Shown here in pieces: positions 7,657 through 15,567 of a stretch of DNA of 64,000 nt (positions are counted from its first letter, which is position 1; the number at the start of each line of letters is the position of its first letter). The translations under genes and the position numbers were made by a program. Where the stretch lies: NCBI RefSeq assembly GCF_001507545.1, contig NZ_LQBP01000003.1, positions 248,001-312,000 of the forward strand, read 5' to 3'. This DNA comes from Ruegeria profundi. GTDB taxonomy: Bacteria > Pseudomonadota > Alphaproteobacteria > Rhodobacterales > Rhodobacteraceae. The notes beneath the pieces were generated by a model, which saw only the letters and a list, made by a program, of their open reading frames with translations, was not told the origin of the DNA and did no database searches.

Positions 7657-7711
7657 TTGAGGTCGCTGTGGGGTAACACCCGTGGAAGTTCGAGTCTTCT
7701 CGACCGCACCA
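7657..7711 (+). other. tRNA-Leu(GAG) 3' half, distal attachment site
   Basis: From the anticodon loop TTGAGGT (7657-7663) onward the sequence is a normal leucine tRNA: anticodon-stem 3' strand CGCTG, a long class II variable arm TGGGGTAACACCCG, T arm with GTTCGAGTC, acceptor strand CGACCGC and ACCA ending at 7711. The matching 5' parts are missing: the bases before the loop (TTTAC) do not pair with CGCTG, and no GCGGTCG acceptor strand or D arm is in the proper place. It is therefore a displaced tRNA 3' end left by integration, not a functional gene. Confidence 0.85.
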
Positions 7712-7764
7712 AGTGATGGACTGTCTCAATCCCTTTCGACAAACTTGAAGGCCACCAAACTGTT

Positions 7765-7905
7765 TTGGGCTGGATGACCAGATGTCTTGGGGCTTTGCCT
7801 TACAGCAGATTAGGTCGAACTGTTTACGTTCCCGACCAGACAGAACATCAGGCAATCATCGGCCGAATGCAGGCCGTGTTAAAGGACGGTCGTCTCGGGC
7901 ACCCA
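7765..7905 (+). pseudogene. Possible fragment of a serine recombinase
   Basis: One open frame reads VPDQTEHQAIIGRMQAV and KDGRLG, which resembles the linker after the catalytic domain of large serine recombinases and resolvases (pattern PDxxEQAxIxRMxxL). No catalytic serine domain is present. If real, it is a decayed remnant from an earlier insertion at the same tRNA-linked site. The match is short and may be chance. Confidence 0.2.
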
Positions 7906-7937
7906 CGTCACAATCACGGATCCGTGCGGCTTAAATT

Positions 7938-7956
7938 GACTGGTTCAATTCCAGTC
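7938..7956. other. tRNA T-arm-like hairpin
   Basis: GACTGG and CCAGTC enclose TTCAATT, matching the T-arm pattern of tRNAs. GCGGC and GCCGC flank it as outer arms. There is no CCA end and no matching 5' acceptor strand nearby, so it is not an intact tRNA. It may be a second tRNA scar or simply a terminator-like stem. Confidence 0.35.
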
Positions 7957-8009
7957 TCGCCGCGGTACGTTCGGATGTGTATGACAAGGGGTAACGAAAG
8001 TCGGGAAGT

Positions 8010-8996
8010 ATGATGTCGCAGGCCATTACCGTATTCACCACGATGAAGAACGAAGGCCCATACATGTTGGAATGGGTCGCATTCCATAAAACGATCGGGG
8101 TGGATCACTTTGTGATCTTTACCAACGATTGTGAGGATGGCACCGACGATATCGCCCGCAGATTGCAGGACCTTGGGCTGGCGACACATGTCGTGAACGA
8201 AGTGAAAGAGGGCGGCAACCCGCAGCATCAGATGCTGCGACAATCGCGAAGACAGCCGAAGGTCAAAGAGGCGGATTGGTTGTTGTGCCTTGATGTGGAT
8301 GAGTTCTGGAATATCCGACACGGAGACAACAGCTTTGGCGCACTTATTGCTGAGGTTGAGAGCCGCGCGGGTCGACCGGTTGATGCAATCTCATTCGCGT
8401 GGAAGCTGTTTGGAAGTTCCGGAAACATCAGTTTTGAAGACAAACCAGTGACCGAGGCTTTTGCGATGGGGGATACAGAATTTCCGTATCACTCGGGCCG
8501 GGCCTATGGACTTAAGACTCTGTTTCGCAACAACGGTAAGTTTACCCGCTTCGGGCCGCACCGCCCGAAAGGAATCGCGCAAGGCACGGCGGCTGAGGTC
8601 GCTTGGTCTGATGCGGGCGGCAAGTTGTTTCCGGCTGACAAAGTGGGGTGGCGGGCCTGGCGTGGGTTCGACCATTCGCTTGGGCGGCTGCATCATTACT
8701 CGGTCCGGTCTTTGGATGGCTTTCTGATCAAGCGTGACCGCGGGCGCACCAATCACATCAAGGTGGATCAGGGCCAGTCCTATTGGCAGGACATGAATGC
8801 AAACAAAAAGGTCGACCCCTCTATCCAACCCATCGCTCGGCGTGCCGCACCGCTGTTGGAAAAGCTGAAAGCAGACGAAACCCTGGGGGCGCTGCATAAA
8901 CAGGCCTGTGATTGGCACCGGGCCAAGATCGCCGAAATCAAGATGCGCCCGGATTGGGTGGATTTTCGGTTGTGGCTGGCTGATAATCTTATCTGA
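8010..8996 (+). CDS. Glycosyltransferase family 2-like protein
   Basis: Probable sugar transferase of the Glyco_tranf_2_4 type, working on a cell-surface or exopolysaccharide glycan in the cytoplasm. The N-terminus carries TMKNEGPYMLEWVAFHK and TNDCEDGTDD, the sugar-nucleotide-binding pattern, and LCLDVDEFW at about 93-100 is the metal-binding D-x-D motif. It has no membrane segment. The gene at 12066 is a clear paralogue with the same motifs. It opens a same-strand cluster up to 14079. Start may be 8010 or the ATG at 8013; both are ATG in the same frame. Confidence 0.85.
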   Translation: MMSQAITVFTTMKNEGPYMLEWVAFHKTIGVDHFVIFTNDCEDGTDDIARRLQDLGLATHVVNEVKEGGNPQHQMLRQSRRQPKVKEADWLLCLDVDEFWNIRHGDNSFGALIAEVESRAGRPVDAISFAWKLFGSSGNISFEDKPVTEAFAMGDTEFPYHSGRAYGLKTLFRNNGKFTRFGPHRPKGIAQGTAAEVAWSDAGGKLFPADKVGWRAWRGFDHSLGRLHHYSVRSLDGFLIKRDRGRTNHIKVDQGQSYWQDMNANKKVDPSIQPIARRAAPLLEKLKADETLGALHKQACDWHRAKIAEIKMRPDWVDFRLWLADNLI

Positions 8997-9001
8997 GGAT
9001 C

Positions 9002-9943
9002 ATGGCAGACGACCTATCGAAACAGCAGTTGAAACCTGATCACCCCGACCGAAAAACGGGGTTTGAACGCATTTTGACTGATCCCGCACCACCGTGGTTT
9101 GTTGAGCTTTACCCTGGTGGCGATGGCGCAGGTTTCCTGCAAAAGCTTGAACGGCATTCCGTGTTGTTTCATCAACGCTCGGCGTCTCAGTTGGTGGTCA
9201 GCTTTGACAATATCGCCAACGCCAACGATCTGTCATTCGCCCGCGAGCCCTGGGGGTGGAAGTTCTTTCGTGATGCGGGCTGGTCTCATATGGGGGTCTT
9301 TGCACGCACCAAGGCATGGTACCGTGACCCCGAGATCATCACCTATTTCCAGAACCGCGCGGCAGAAGGCTTTTTCAAACAATTCAATCAGGTTGTTTTT
9401 GCCGGGGCTTCGATGGGCGGGTTTGGGGCGCTGGTCTTTTCCGGGCTGGTGCCGGGCGCAAATGTGGTCGCGTTTAACCCGCAAACATCGCTGGACGAAC
9501 GGCTGGTGCCTTGGGAAACCAGATATCGGTTCGGGCAGGTGCAGGATTGGAACCTGCCCTTGGGAGATGCCGCGCAAACGGTGAAACGCGCCGGTAAGGC
9601 CTATGTTTTTTATGATCCGTTCTTCGATCTGGATCGACGGCAGGTTACGCGGTTGCAAGGCGATAATGTCGTGCTCTTAAAAACTTGGTTTTCGAACCAT
9701 TTTGCGGCCCCGATGCTGCGAAAGCTGGATATCCTGAAGCCCGTGATGTTGAAGGCAATGGATGGTTCGCTTGAACCCGGTGAATTTTATCGAATGATGC
9801 GCGCGCGTCGAAACCTTCCGATGGTCATGCGCGCGATCGAGGCGCAGGCGGGTGAGCGCCATCCCAAATTGGTTCGGCAAGCGCGCCAGAGGTTCCGGTT
9901 GCTGCGCCGCGCCACTATGGCCAACGGCGAGAGGTCCCAATGA
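9002..9943 (+). CDS. Alpha/beta-hydrolase-like protein of the glycan cluster
   Basis: Probable alpha/beta-hydrolase fold protein. The nucleophile elbow GASMGG puts the serine at residue 137, a histidine around 236 (WFSNHFAAP) could complete the triad, and an Asp-rich turn (YDPFFDLDRR) precedes it. The N-terminus has no signal peptide. It could remove or transfer acyl groups on a glycan, or only bind a substrate, as activity of the family in these clusters is not known to me. Spacing to the upstream glycosyltransferase is five bases, and it overlaps the next gene by four bases (ATGA), so the genes are almost certainly co-translated. Confidence 0.7.
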   Translation: MADDLSKQQLKPDHPDRKTGFERILTDPAPPWFVELYPGGDGAGFLQKLERHSVLFHQRSASQLVVSFDNIANANDLSFAREPWGWKFFRDAGWSHMGVFARTKAWYRDPEIITYFQNRAAEGFFKQFNQVVFAGASMGGFGALVFSGLVPGANVVAFNPQTSLDERLVPWETRYRFGQVQDWNLPLGDAAQTVKRAGKAYVFYDPFFDLDRRQVTRLQGDNVVLLKTWFSNHFAAPMLRKLDILKPVMLKAMDGSLEPGEFYRMMRARRNLPMVMRAIEAQAGERHPKLVRQARQRFRLLRRATMANGERSQ

Positions 9944-11931
9944 CGTCAGCAAAAGGGGTGTTCATTGGACAGCGCAAAGACCGGATGGGTGCGCGCCTGC
10001 TGATGATGCTGACCTGCATCCGTCTGGCCGAGGATTTTGACACCGCTTACAAGGTCAATTGGTTCCCGCAAGGGTCTGACGCGCCGGAATTGGATCAGCC
10101 GCAGGAGCTGTTTGCGCAGGATTGGATGGATGCGCATTTCCTTGATGCCGAGGAGTTTGACCGGCTCAACTCTCAGGCCCTGCCGATTTGGGCCTTTCAG
10201 GGCGACAACTCCGCCGAGCGCCTGATCGCGCACCTGAATGATGGTCGCTCGGTTCTGGTTGAGGAAGGGTTCGAGGTTTTGGCCTTTCCGTGGGAGGATA
10301 TCGAAACCATTCGCCCAAGGTATCGGGATTTCATCCATCGGATCGGTTTTACCAACGAAATTCGAAAGGTTATGGCGCGCGTCGACGAAAAACTGTCGGG
10401 GCAGGGCGTGTCCGCCTACCACATAAGACGAGGCGACATCCTGAATGGCGTGCCATGGAAGCACACGACGTGGCCCGCGAAAATCGAACCCGAAGAGCTG
10501 TACGAAGCGCATCTTGAGGCAAACGCCGGGCGAACAGCCATCATGTTCTCCGATCAGCCGGAATTGATCTCCCGGTTTCAAGACCGGTATCCGCAAATGC
10601 TGCGGATGTCAGATGTTGCGGATGTGTCGGGCATGACCCGAGCGCAGCGCGACTTTCTTGAGCTTTACACCATGTCCCGGGCCGAGCAGGTGATTGCGCC
10701 CTATATCTCGGCGTTTTCAATGGCGGCGGCCAGAATTTCCGGGCGGCAACGCTTGGTGTTCAAAGATGTTCTGACCGAGCAACAAATGTCAGAGGCGAAC
10801 CTTCGGGTGATTGATCGTGTTGCCAAGGGGCCAGAGGCTTTCTTGAATGTCTCAGAGGCGTCGCATGTTTACGCCAAGGCGGCGCAATATCTGGCGGCGA
10901 AGGACCAGTTTGAACACGCATACGCGCTTGCGAAACCCATTCTCGAAGAAAACCCAGACAACGCGTTTATGCCGGTCTTGCAGGCGCTAAACTGTTTTTG
11001 CCTTTCCAATTGGAAAGAATGCGAACGTCTGGCCGAGGAAGGATTGAAGAATGCTAATCTTTGGCCCGAGGACTATGCCGTTCTTCTGGCTATTCGGGCG
11101 GCCGCGCTGGGGGCGCAAAAGAAACGTTGGTCGGCAAGTCGAAACCTGGCACGTGCTTTTTGGGCCAAACCTCTGCGCCCGGACGTGGTGGTGTTGGGCT
11201 CGCGAATGCTATACCGAGATCAGGTGTCCTTCCGGCTGTTTCCGCCCGCAGACTGGCGCCTTCAAAGAGAAGTCCGGCGTCAGCGCTTCCCTCCCTTTAA
11301 CAACCTCTATCTGGTGCAACACAAGGTACTGGCCAGACAGCCGTGTAACTTTGATCTTGTTTTACTGGATTGGTCTGATCTGACACTGGACCAAAAGGCG
11401 CGCAGGCTTCTTGACGACCGTTTCCGACTAGAGCGTCTGCAAGAGAGCTTTGGTAATCTGACAAGCATCGAACACGATGATCCATCCGTATCCGCCGCCC
11501 AAGCGATGCTGAGTTGGTACTTGGGCGTGTCCAGTCTTGCACAAACGATAGACGTGATGCGAAAAACCTCAGCGGATTGGCCGGAAAACCCGCTTTATCA
11601 CAAGAGATTGGCAACACTGTACGAGGCCGACGCGGATCAGGCGCGTGCTCAACTGAAGATGGCCGACGCTTTGGCCTGTGATCCGGGCAACCCTTTTCTG
11701 ATTTTCGCAATGGGAAAGTTCCTGGAAAGAAAAGGCGCTCAAGACCAAGGGCAAAATCAGATCATTCAGGCCGCTGACATCGACGACAATACCCCAGTCA
11801 TTCAGGGCGAAGCCGGGCAAATCTACCTGCGGCGGGGGGAAAAGGAAAAAGCGAGGCCCTACTTGCAAAAAGCTCATGACCTGTTCCCGCCATTCAAACG
11901 GTTTGCCAACCAGTTGGCGCGCGCGCGATGA
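9940..11931 (+). CDS. Fucosyltransferase-like protein fused to TPR repeats
   Basis: The N-terminal 300 residues look like a GT-B fucosyltransferase related to nodulation O-/NodZ-type enzymes: YHIRRGDIL at about 160-168 is the GDP-fucose-binding motif I, and FSDQPELISRF and SRAEQVIAPYISAFS fit the later motifs. The C-terminal part, from about residue 310, is helical with TPR-like repeats (EHAYALAKPILEENPDNA, then AQLKMADALACDPGNP and EKARPYLQKAHDLFP). TPR fused to a glycosyltransferase suggests protein-bound glycan or docking in a complex. The acceptor is unknown. It overlaps the preceding gene by four bases. Confidence 0.7.
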   Translation: MTSAKGVFIGQRKDRMGARLLMMLTCIRLAEDFDTAYKVNWFPQGSDAPELDQPQELFAQDWMDAHFLDAEEFDRLNSQALPIWAFQGDNSAERLIAHLNDGRSVLVEEGFEVLAFPWEDIETIRPRYRDFIHRIGFTNEIRKVMARVDEKLSGQGVSAYHIRRGDILNGVPWKHTTWPAKIEPEELYEAHLEANAGRTAIMFSDQPELISRFQDRYPQMLRMSDVADVSGMTRAQRDFLELYTMSRAEQVIAPYISAFSMAAARISGRQRLVFKDVLTEQQMSEANLRVIDRVAKGPEAFLNVSEASHVYAKAAQYLAAKDQFEHAYALAKPILEENPDNAFMPVLQALNCFCLSNWKECERLAEEGLKNANLWPEDYAVLLAIRAAALGAQKKRWSASRNLARAFWAKPLRPDVVVLGSRMLYRDQVSFRLFPPADWRLQREVRRQRFPPFNNLYLVQHKVLARQPCNFDLVLLDWSDLTLDQKARRLLDDRFRLERLQESFGNLTSIEHDDPSVSAAQAMLSWYLGVSSLAQTIDVMRKTSADWPENPLYHKRLATLYEADADQARAQLKMADALACDPGNPFLIFAMGKFLERKGAQDQGQNQIIQAADIDDNTPVIQGEAGQIYLRRGEKEKARPYLQKAHDLFPPFKRFANQLARAR

Positions 11932-12065
11932 GAATGGTAGCGCCTTTCAGAACGACTCCGGGTCGCTCTTGGCTGCTGCGGCCAGTCGGTTTAGGCTGCA
12001 CCCCGAGCGGATACCGCAGAACATCAATCGCAGGTTCAAAAAGCGGTACAACACGAGGCGAATAA

Positions 12066-13064
12066 GTGTCTGATCAAGACCCCCGATACATCAGCATCAC
12101 CCCGATGAAGAATGAAGGCCCGTTTGTGCTGGAATGGGTGGCCCATAACCGTGCGATTGGCGTCGACCAGATGGTCGTGATGACCAATGATTGCACAGAC
12201 GGCACGGACGCCTTGCTAAAGCGGCTGGAGGCGATGGGTTTTCTAACCCATGTCGACAACAATTCGCGACGCCAGACCAGCCCACAAAAACGCGCGTACA
12301 AGAAGTTTCTGAAAATGGACGTCGCACAGCCCCACGATTGGGTGATCGTGATAGATGCCGATGAGCATATAAATGTGAAAACCGGAGACAATACGCTGCG
12401 CGCGCTGACTGGCGCCATCCCGGACGCCAAAATGATCTCGATGACATGGCGGCTTTTCGGAAACGCGGGTGTCGAACGGTATGAGGATCGGTTCCTTTCG
12501 GATCAGTTTCGATTGGCTGCGCAAGAGCAAAAGCACCGCCCGCCGCAGGCGTGGGGGTTCAAGACTATGTTCCAAAGACAGCTTTGGACTGCGCTGGGCG
12601 TCCACCGGCCCAAGCGTCCCGCAGTAGAGACCATGCAGGAGTGCCACTGGTATAACGGATCAGGGCAGTTGATGCCGGATCGTTATTTCACCAGCAGCTG
12701 GCGGTCCGCGCGGGATTCCGTCGGATACGATCTGGTGCAGATCAACCATTACGCGCTGAAGTCCTGCGAAAGCTATCTGGTCAAGAAAATGCGCGGGCGG
12801 GCCCATCACCTGGGCGATAGCCTTGGTATGGATTACTGGAATATGATGAACCACAACGCGGTGGAAGACGGCTCGATCGATGTCATTCGGGATCGCAAGC
12901 GCGACCACTATCATGAGATGTTGTCGGACCCCGAAATCGCACGCCTACACCATATGTCATGTGATCTGCACCGAGAGAAGATCGCCGAACTTCGCGCACA
13001 ACCGCAAATGCGGGATCTCATGCGGCAAATGACGGCTGATTTTGCGGCAAGTCCCAAGGAATGA
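12066..13064 (+). CDS. Glycosyltransferase family 2-like protein, paralogue of the gene at 8010
   Basis: Second family 2-like glycosyltransferase of the cluster. It shares PMKNEGPFVLEWVAHN, TNDCTDGTD and an Asp-rich motif, here VIDADEH at about 95-101 instead of DVDEF, with the 8010 gene, so the two probably arose by duplication and diverged in acceptor or donor choice. There is no membrane segment. The start is GTG at 12066, supported by GAGG seven bases upstream; the 135-base gap before it holds no gene. It is followed after 31 bases by the sulfotransferase-like gene. Confidence 0.85.
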   Translation: MSDQDPRYISITPMKNEGPFVLEWVAHNRAIGVDQMVVMTNDCTDGTDALLKRLEAMGFLTHVDNNSRRQTSPQKRAYKKFLKMDVAQPHDWVIVIDADEHINVKTGDNTLRALTGAIPDAKMISMTWRLFGNAGVERYEDRFLSDQFRLAAQEQKHRPPQAWGFKTMFQRQLWTALGVHRPKRPAVETMQECHWYNGSGQLMPDRYFTSSWRSARDSVGYDLVQINHYALKSCESYLVKKMRGRAHHLGDSLGMDYWNMMNHNAVEDGSIDVIRDRKRDHYHEMLSDPEIARLHHMSCDLHREKIAELRAQPQMRDLMRQMTADFAASPKE

Positions 13065-13095
13065 GCGGGCTTAAACCTCAAACAGGAGTCCTCTG

Positions 13096-14079
13096 ATGCT
13101 GTGGCTGCATATCGGTATGCCCAAGACCGGCACGACGGCGCTTCAGTCTTACGTGCGCCGGAACAAGGCGCAGTTGGCTGATGTCGGTCTGCATTACATG
13201 GAGGCTGGCCGCCGCCGCGCGGAGGGGAGCGATCGCCTCGCGATCAGCCACAATCCAATCGCGTTTTATATCAATCAGAGCAACAAGCCGATGGACCCGT
13301 TCCGTGAGCTTATGGCGACCGAGTATCAGATGCACGGCGATCATACCTGTCTGGTGTCGTCCGAGATGTTTTACTCGTGTGACCTGACTAGGCTGGCACA
13401 GGCGTTTGCCGAAATCCCCGCGCGCGAGATGCGGATCACCTTCTACTGCCGCCGATACTCGGATTTCTTTGAGGCAGATTACAAGCAGCGCGCCAAGAAT
13501 GGCCGATTGGCTACCATCGGGTCCGCGTTCGTCAGGGACCGGCTGGCAACAATAAAAGCAAACCCGGACAGCTTCAGCTTCTCGGCGAAAGCACAGCAAA
13601 TTCGGCAGGCTTTTCCCGGTGTTGAAATTGTACCAATGCTGTATAACCGTGCGCAAATGGTACAGGGTCATGTTGTGGATGATTTCCTGTCGCGCATTGG
13701 CGTCGCGTTGCCGGATGGCGGGGCGGTTGACCGACCTTCGAACCTGTCTCAATCGCGTGCAGCAAGTGAGGCTTTTGGCATCGTGTCACGGGCAATGGGG
13801 CGCAAGCAGAGCCGCCAACTCCGTCGGCAAGTGGCAAGCGACCCGGTCATGATCCGGCGATATGACGTGTTGGAGCCGGATGAACGCGCTTGGTTGGATC
13901 AGTACCTGACCACGAAAGACGTCGCGTTTCAGCAAGAGTTCTTCCCTGACCGGCCCGGTTTGTTCGACCCGGTCGAGTTAAGCGAGGAAGACCAGAAGTT
14001 TCGTCGCGATACTCCCGAAGAGTATGAAGCGCTGCGTCGCGCATCCGAAATCGTTTTCCGAATGGCGTTGAAAGCCTGA
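13096..14079 (+). CDS. Sulfotransferase-like protein
   Basis: Probable sulfotransferase that moves sulfate from PAPS to a glycan or small molecule. The N-terminal LHIGMPKTGTTALQ (residues 4-17) is the 5'-phosphosulfate-binding loop, and SSEMFYS around 93-99 with FYCRRYSDFF near 117-126 fit the 3'-phosphate-binding region, where arginine-serine pairs are usual. It has no signal peptide. As the last gene of the glycan cluster, it may sulfate the surface polymer built by the upstream enzymes. Acceptor and product are not known. Confidence 0.75.
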   Translation: MLWLHIGMPKTGTTALQSYVRRNKAQLADVGLHYMEAGRRRAEGSDRLAISHNPIAFYINQSNKPMDPFRELMATEYQMHGDHTCLVSSEMFYSCDLTRLAQAFAEIPAREMRITFYCRRYSDFFEADYKQRAKNGRLATIGSAFVRDRLATIKANPDSFSFSAKAQQIRQAFPGVEIVPMLYNRAQMVQGHVVDDFLSRIGVALPDGGAVDRPSNLSQSRAASEAFGIVSRAMGRKQSRQLRRQVASDPVMIRRYDVLEPDERAWLDQYLTTKDVAFQQEFFPDRPGLFDPVELSEEDQKFRRDTPEEYEALRRASEIVFRMALKA

Positions 14080-14082
14080 GCA

Positions 14083-14394
14083 TTACGGCTCGACGACAAT
14101 TTCCTGACGCTGGCGACCCGTTGTCTTGTCAAATATCAGAATGCGATCGTCATCAGTCACAACCGCATACCAGTTGCTGCCGATGGTCACGGCTTGTGCC
14201 TTGGCCCCGTCGGGCAGGTCGACCTGATCGGGTAGGGTGGGGGTTCGGTCCGATAGCCGGATGACAATCAGGGCGAATGTCACTAGAACCCCGCCAATCA
14301 TCACCGCGGTCAGCAACATGACCATTCTCCGCAGCAGGCGAAGCTGCGGCGTTTCCTGCGGTTCTTGGGGTTCGGAAGGGATAGTCATGGGCAC
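14083..14394 (-). CDS. Single-pass membrane protein, DUF6476-like (103 aa)
   Basis: A short protein with one membrane segment at about residues 26-47 (VMLLTAVMIGGVLVTFALIVI) after a proline-rich cytoplasmic start, and a beta-rich C-terminal domain ending in DRILIFDKTTGRQRQEIVVE. It resembles a DUF6476-type family of Rhodobacterales; function unknown. Its coding region begins inside the 5' end of the divergent pseudouridine synthase gene, so the starts overlap: GTG at 14394 here and ATG at 14387 there. An ATG at 14388 gives a slightly shorter protein and also overlaps. Confidence 0.7.
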   Translation of the reverse strand: MPMTIPSEPQEPQETPQLRLLRRMVMLLTAVMIGGVLVTFALIVIRLSDRTPTLPDQVDLPDGAKAQAVTIGSNWYAVVTDDDRILIFDKTTGRQRQEIVVEP

Positions 14395-15421
14395 CCGTCA
14401 GATTGAATTTCAGATCGCGGCCGATCCGCCGTCACGCCTTGATAAGGCGCTTTCGCGCGATGTGCCAGCCGAGGAAAACCTGTCGCGAACCCGACTGGCC
14501 AAGCTGATCGACGAAGGTGCCGTGCTGATTGACGGTGTTCCGGCTAGCGACCCAAAGGCCAAGGTGGCTGGCGGCGCAAGTGTCGCGATCACCGTGCCCG
14601 AGGCCGAAGACAGCCACATCGGCCCCGAAGACATCCCGCTGGACATAGTATTTGAAGACGATGATTTGATTGTCATTAACAAACCCGCAGGCATGGTTGT
14701 TCACCCTGCGCCGGGGTCACCAAGCGGGACTCTGGTGAACGCGCTGCTGCATCATTGCGGCGATCATCTGTCTGGCGTCGGTGGGGTGAAACGGCCCGGA
14801 ATTGTGCACCGAATCGACAAGGAAACCAGCGGTCTTTTGGTGGTTGCGAAATCAGATGCGGCGCATCACGGTCTGGCCTCTCAGTTCGAGGCGCACTCGG
14901 TCGAGCGGTATTACCGCGCTATTTGCTATGGCGTACCCGATGCAAATGATCCGCGTCTGCGCGGTGTTAAAGGTGTCAGCTTTGAGTCCGGAAACATCAT
15001 GCGCCTTACGACTCAGTTGGCGCGGCACAAGACCGACCGGCAACGACAGGCCGTCCTGTTTCACGGGGGGCGTCACGCGGTTACGCGGGCGCGCGTGGTT
15101 GAAACCTTTGGATCGCCAGCAGGGTTGGCGCTGATCGAATGCTGGCTGGAAACCGGCCGCACGCATCAGATTCGCGTTCACATGGCACATGCTGGGCATG
15201 GTCTGGTGGGCGATCCGGTTTACGGTGGCAAACGAAAGCTGGCCTCAAAGGCGTTCAGCGCCATTTCGTCCGAGGCTGTTCGGAACTTTCCGAGACAAGC
15301 GCTTCATGCGGCTGTTTTAGGGTTTGAGCATCCCGTCACGGGCGAAAATATGCGGTTCGAGGCCGGTTTACCCCACGACATGCAAAAACTAATTGATCAA
15401 CTTCGCGCACCGCTGACATAA
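14387..15421 (+). CDS. rluD: RluA/RluD family 23S rRNA pseudouridine synthase
   Basis: Isomerises uridines in the large-subunit rRNA; RluD-type enzymes modify the helix 69 region. The N-terminal S4-like domain is at about 1-75 (NLSRTRLAKLIDEGAVLIDG). The catalytic HRIDKETSGLLV motif near residue 140 contains the conserved aspartate, and INKPAGMVVHPAPG lies at about 100-113. GRTHQIRVH closes the catalytic core. The length of 344 residues is normal. I chose ATG 14387 rather than upstream starts because the RluD N-terminus MxTRxIEF-type begins there and homology does not extend upstream. Assignment to RluD rather than RluC is by length and domain order. Confidence 0.85.
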   Translation: MGTRQIEFQIAADPPSRLDKALSRDVPAEENLSRTRLAKLIDEGAVLIDGVPASDPKAKVAGGASVAITVPEAEDSHIGPEDIPLDIVFEDDDLIVINKPAGMVVHPAPGSPSGTLVNALLHHCGDHLSGVGGVKRPGIVHRIDKETSGLLVVAKSDAAHHGLASQFEAHSVERYYRAICYGVPDANDPRLRGVKGVSFESGNIMRLTTQLARHKTDRQRQAVLFHGGRHAVTRARVVETFGSPAGLALIECWLETGRTHQIRVHMAHAGHGLVGDPVYGGKRKLASKAFSAISSEAVRNFPRQALHAAVLGFEHPVTGENMRFEAGLPHDMQKLIDQLRAPLT

Positions 15422-15567
15422 AATGCAAAGTTGCGTGAATAAGACTTTCTTAGGTTTCCTTTATCTAACGTTAATTCCAAACTGGTAATGTGACCTCTTG
15501 AACGAGTTGATATGGATGACCATATCCAATGTTAAAGGCTTAAACATTTGTCGGAGGGACATGAAAC

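Larger units (their letters stand above)
1..7711. mobile_element. Right part of an integrated element in tRNA-Leu(GAG)
   Basis: The stretch from the window edge to 7711 carries an integrase, a restriction enzyme, a helicase, repeats and small unknown genes, and ends in a 3' half of a tRNA-Leu gene that is broken at the anticodon stem. This is the usual layout of an element that entered a tRNA gene: integrase at one end next to the rebuilt tRNA (here outside the window on the left), displaced tRNA 3' fragment at the other. Codon use and base composition look less GC-rich than the chromosome after 8010. The left boundary is not visible. No capsid, tail or portal gene is seen, so a complete prophage is unlikely; a satellite or integrative plasmid fits better. 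Confidence 0.75.
7712..8009. other. Intergenic region after the element
   Basis: These roughly 300 bases contain no convincing full gene. Between 7765 and about 7905 one frame shows a short stretch reminiscent of a recombinase (described separately), and 7938-7956 forms a tRNA T-arm-like hairpin. The strand before 8010 has no clear Shine-Dalgarno sequence beyond GGGAAG. Confidence 0.4.

Noticed and set aside
7600-7711. Intact tRNA-Leu gene
   Set aside because: GCGGTC occurs upstream, but the 5' anticodon stem and D arm do not pair and spacing is wrong; only the 3' half is tRNA.
7940-7965. Intact second tRNA gene
   Set aside because: T-arm-like stem only; no CCA and no partner acceptor strand at the right distance.
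9946-10596. Minus-strand frame of 216 codons in the glycan cluster
   Set aside because: Antisense to the fucosyltransferase-like gene, no recognisable motif and no ribosome-binding site.
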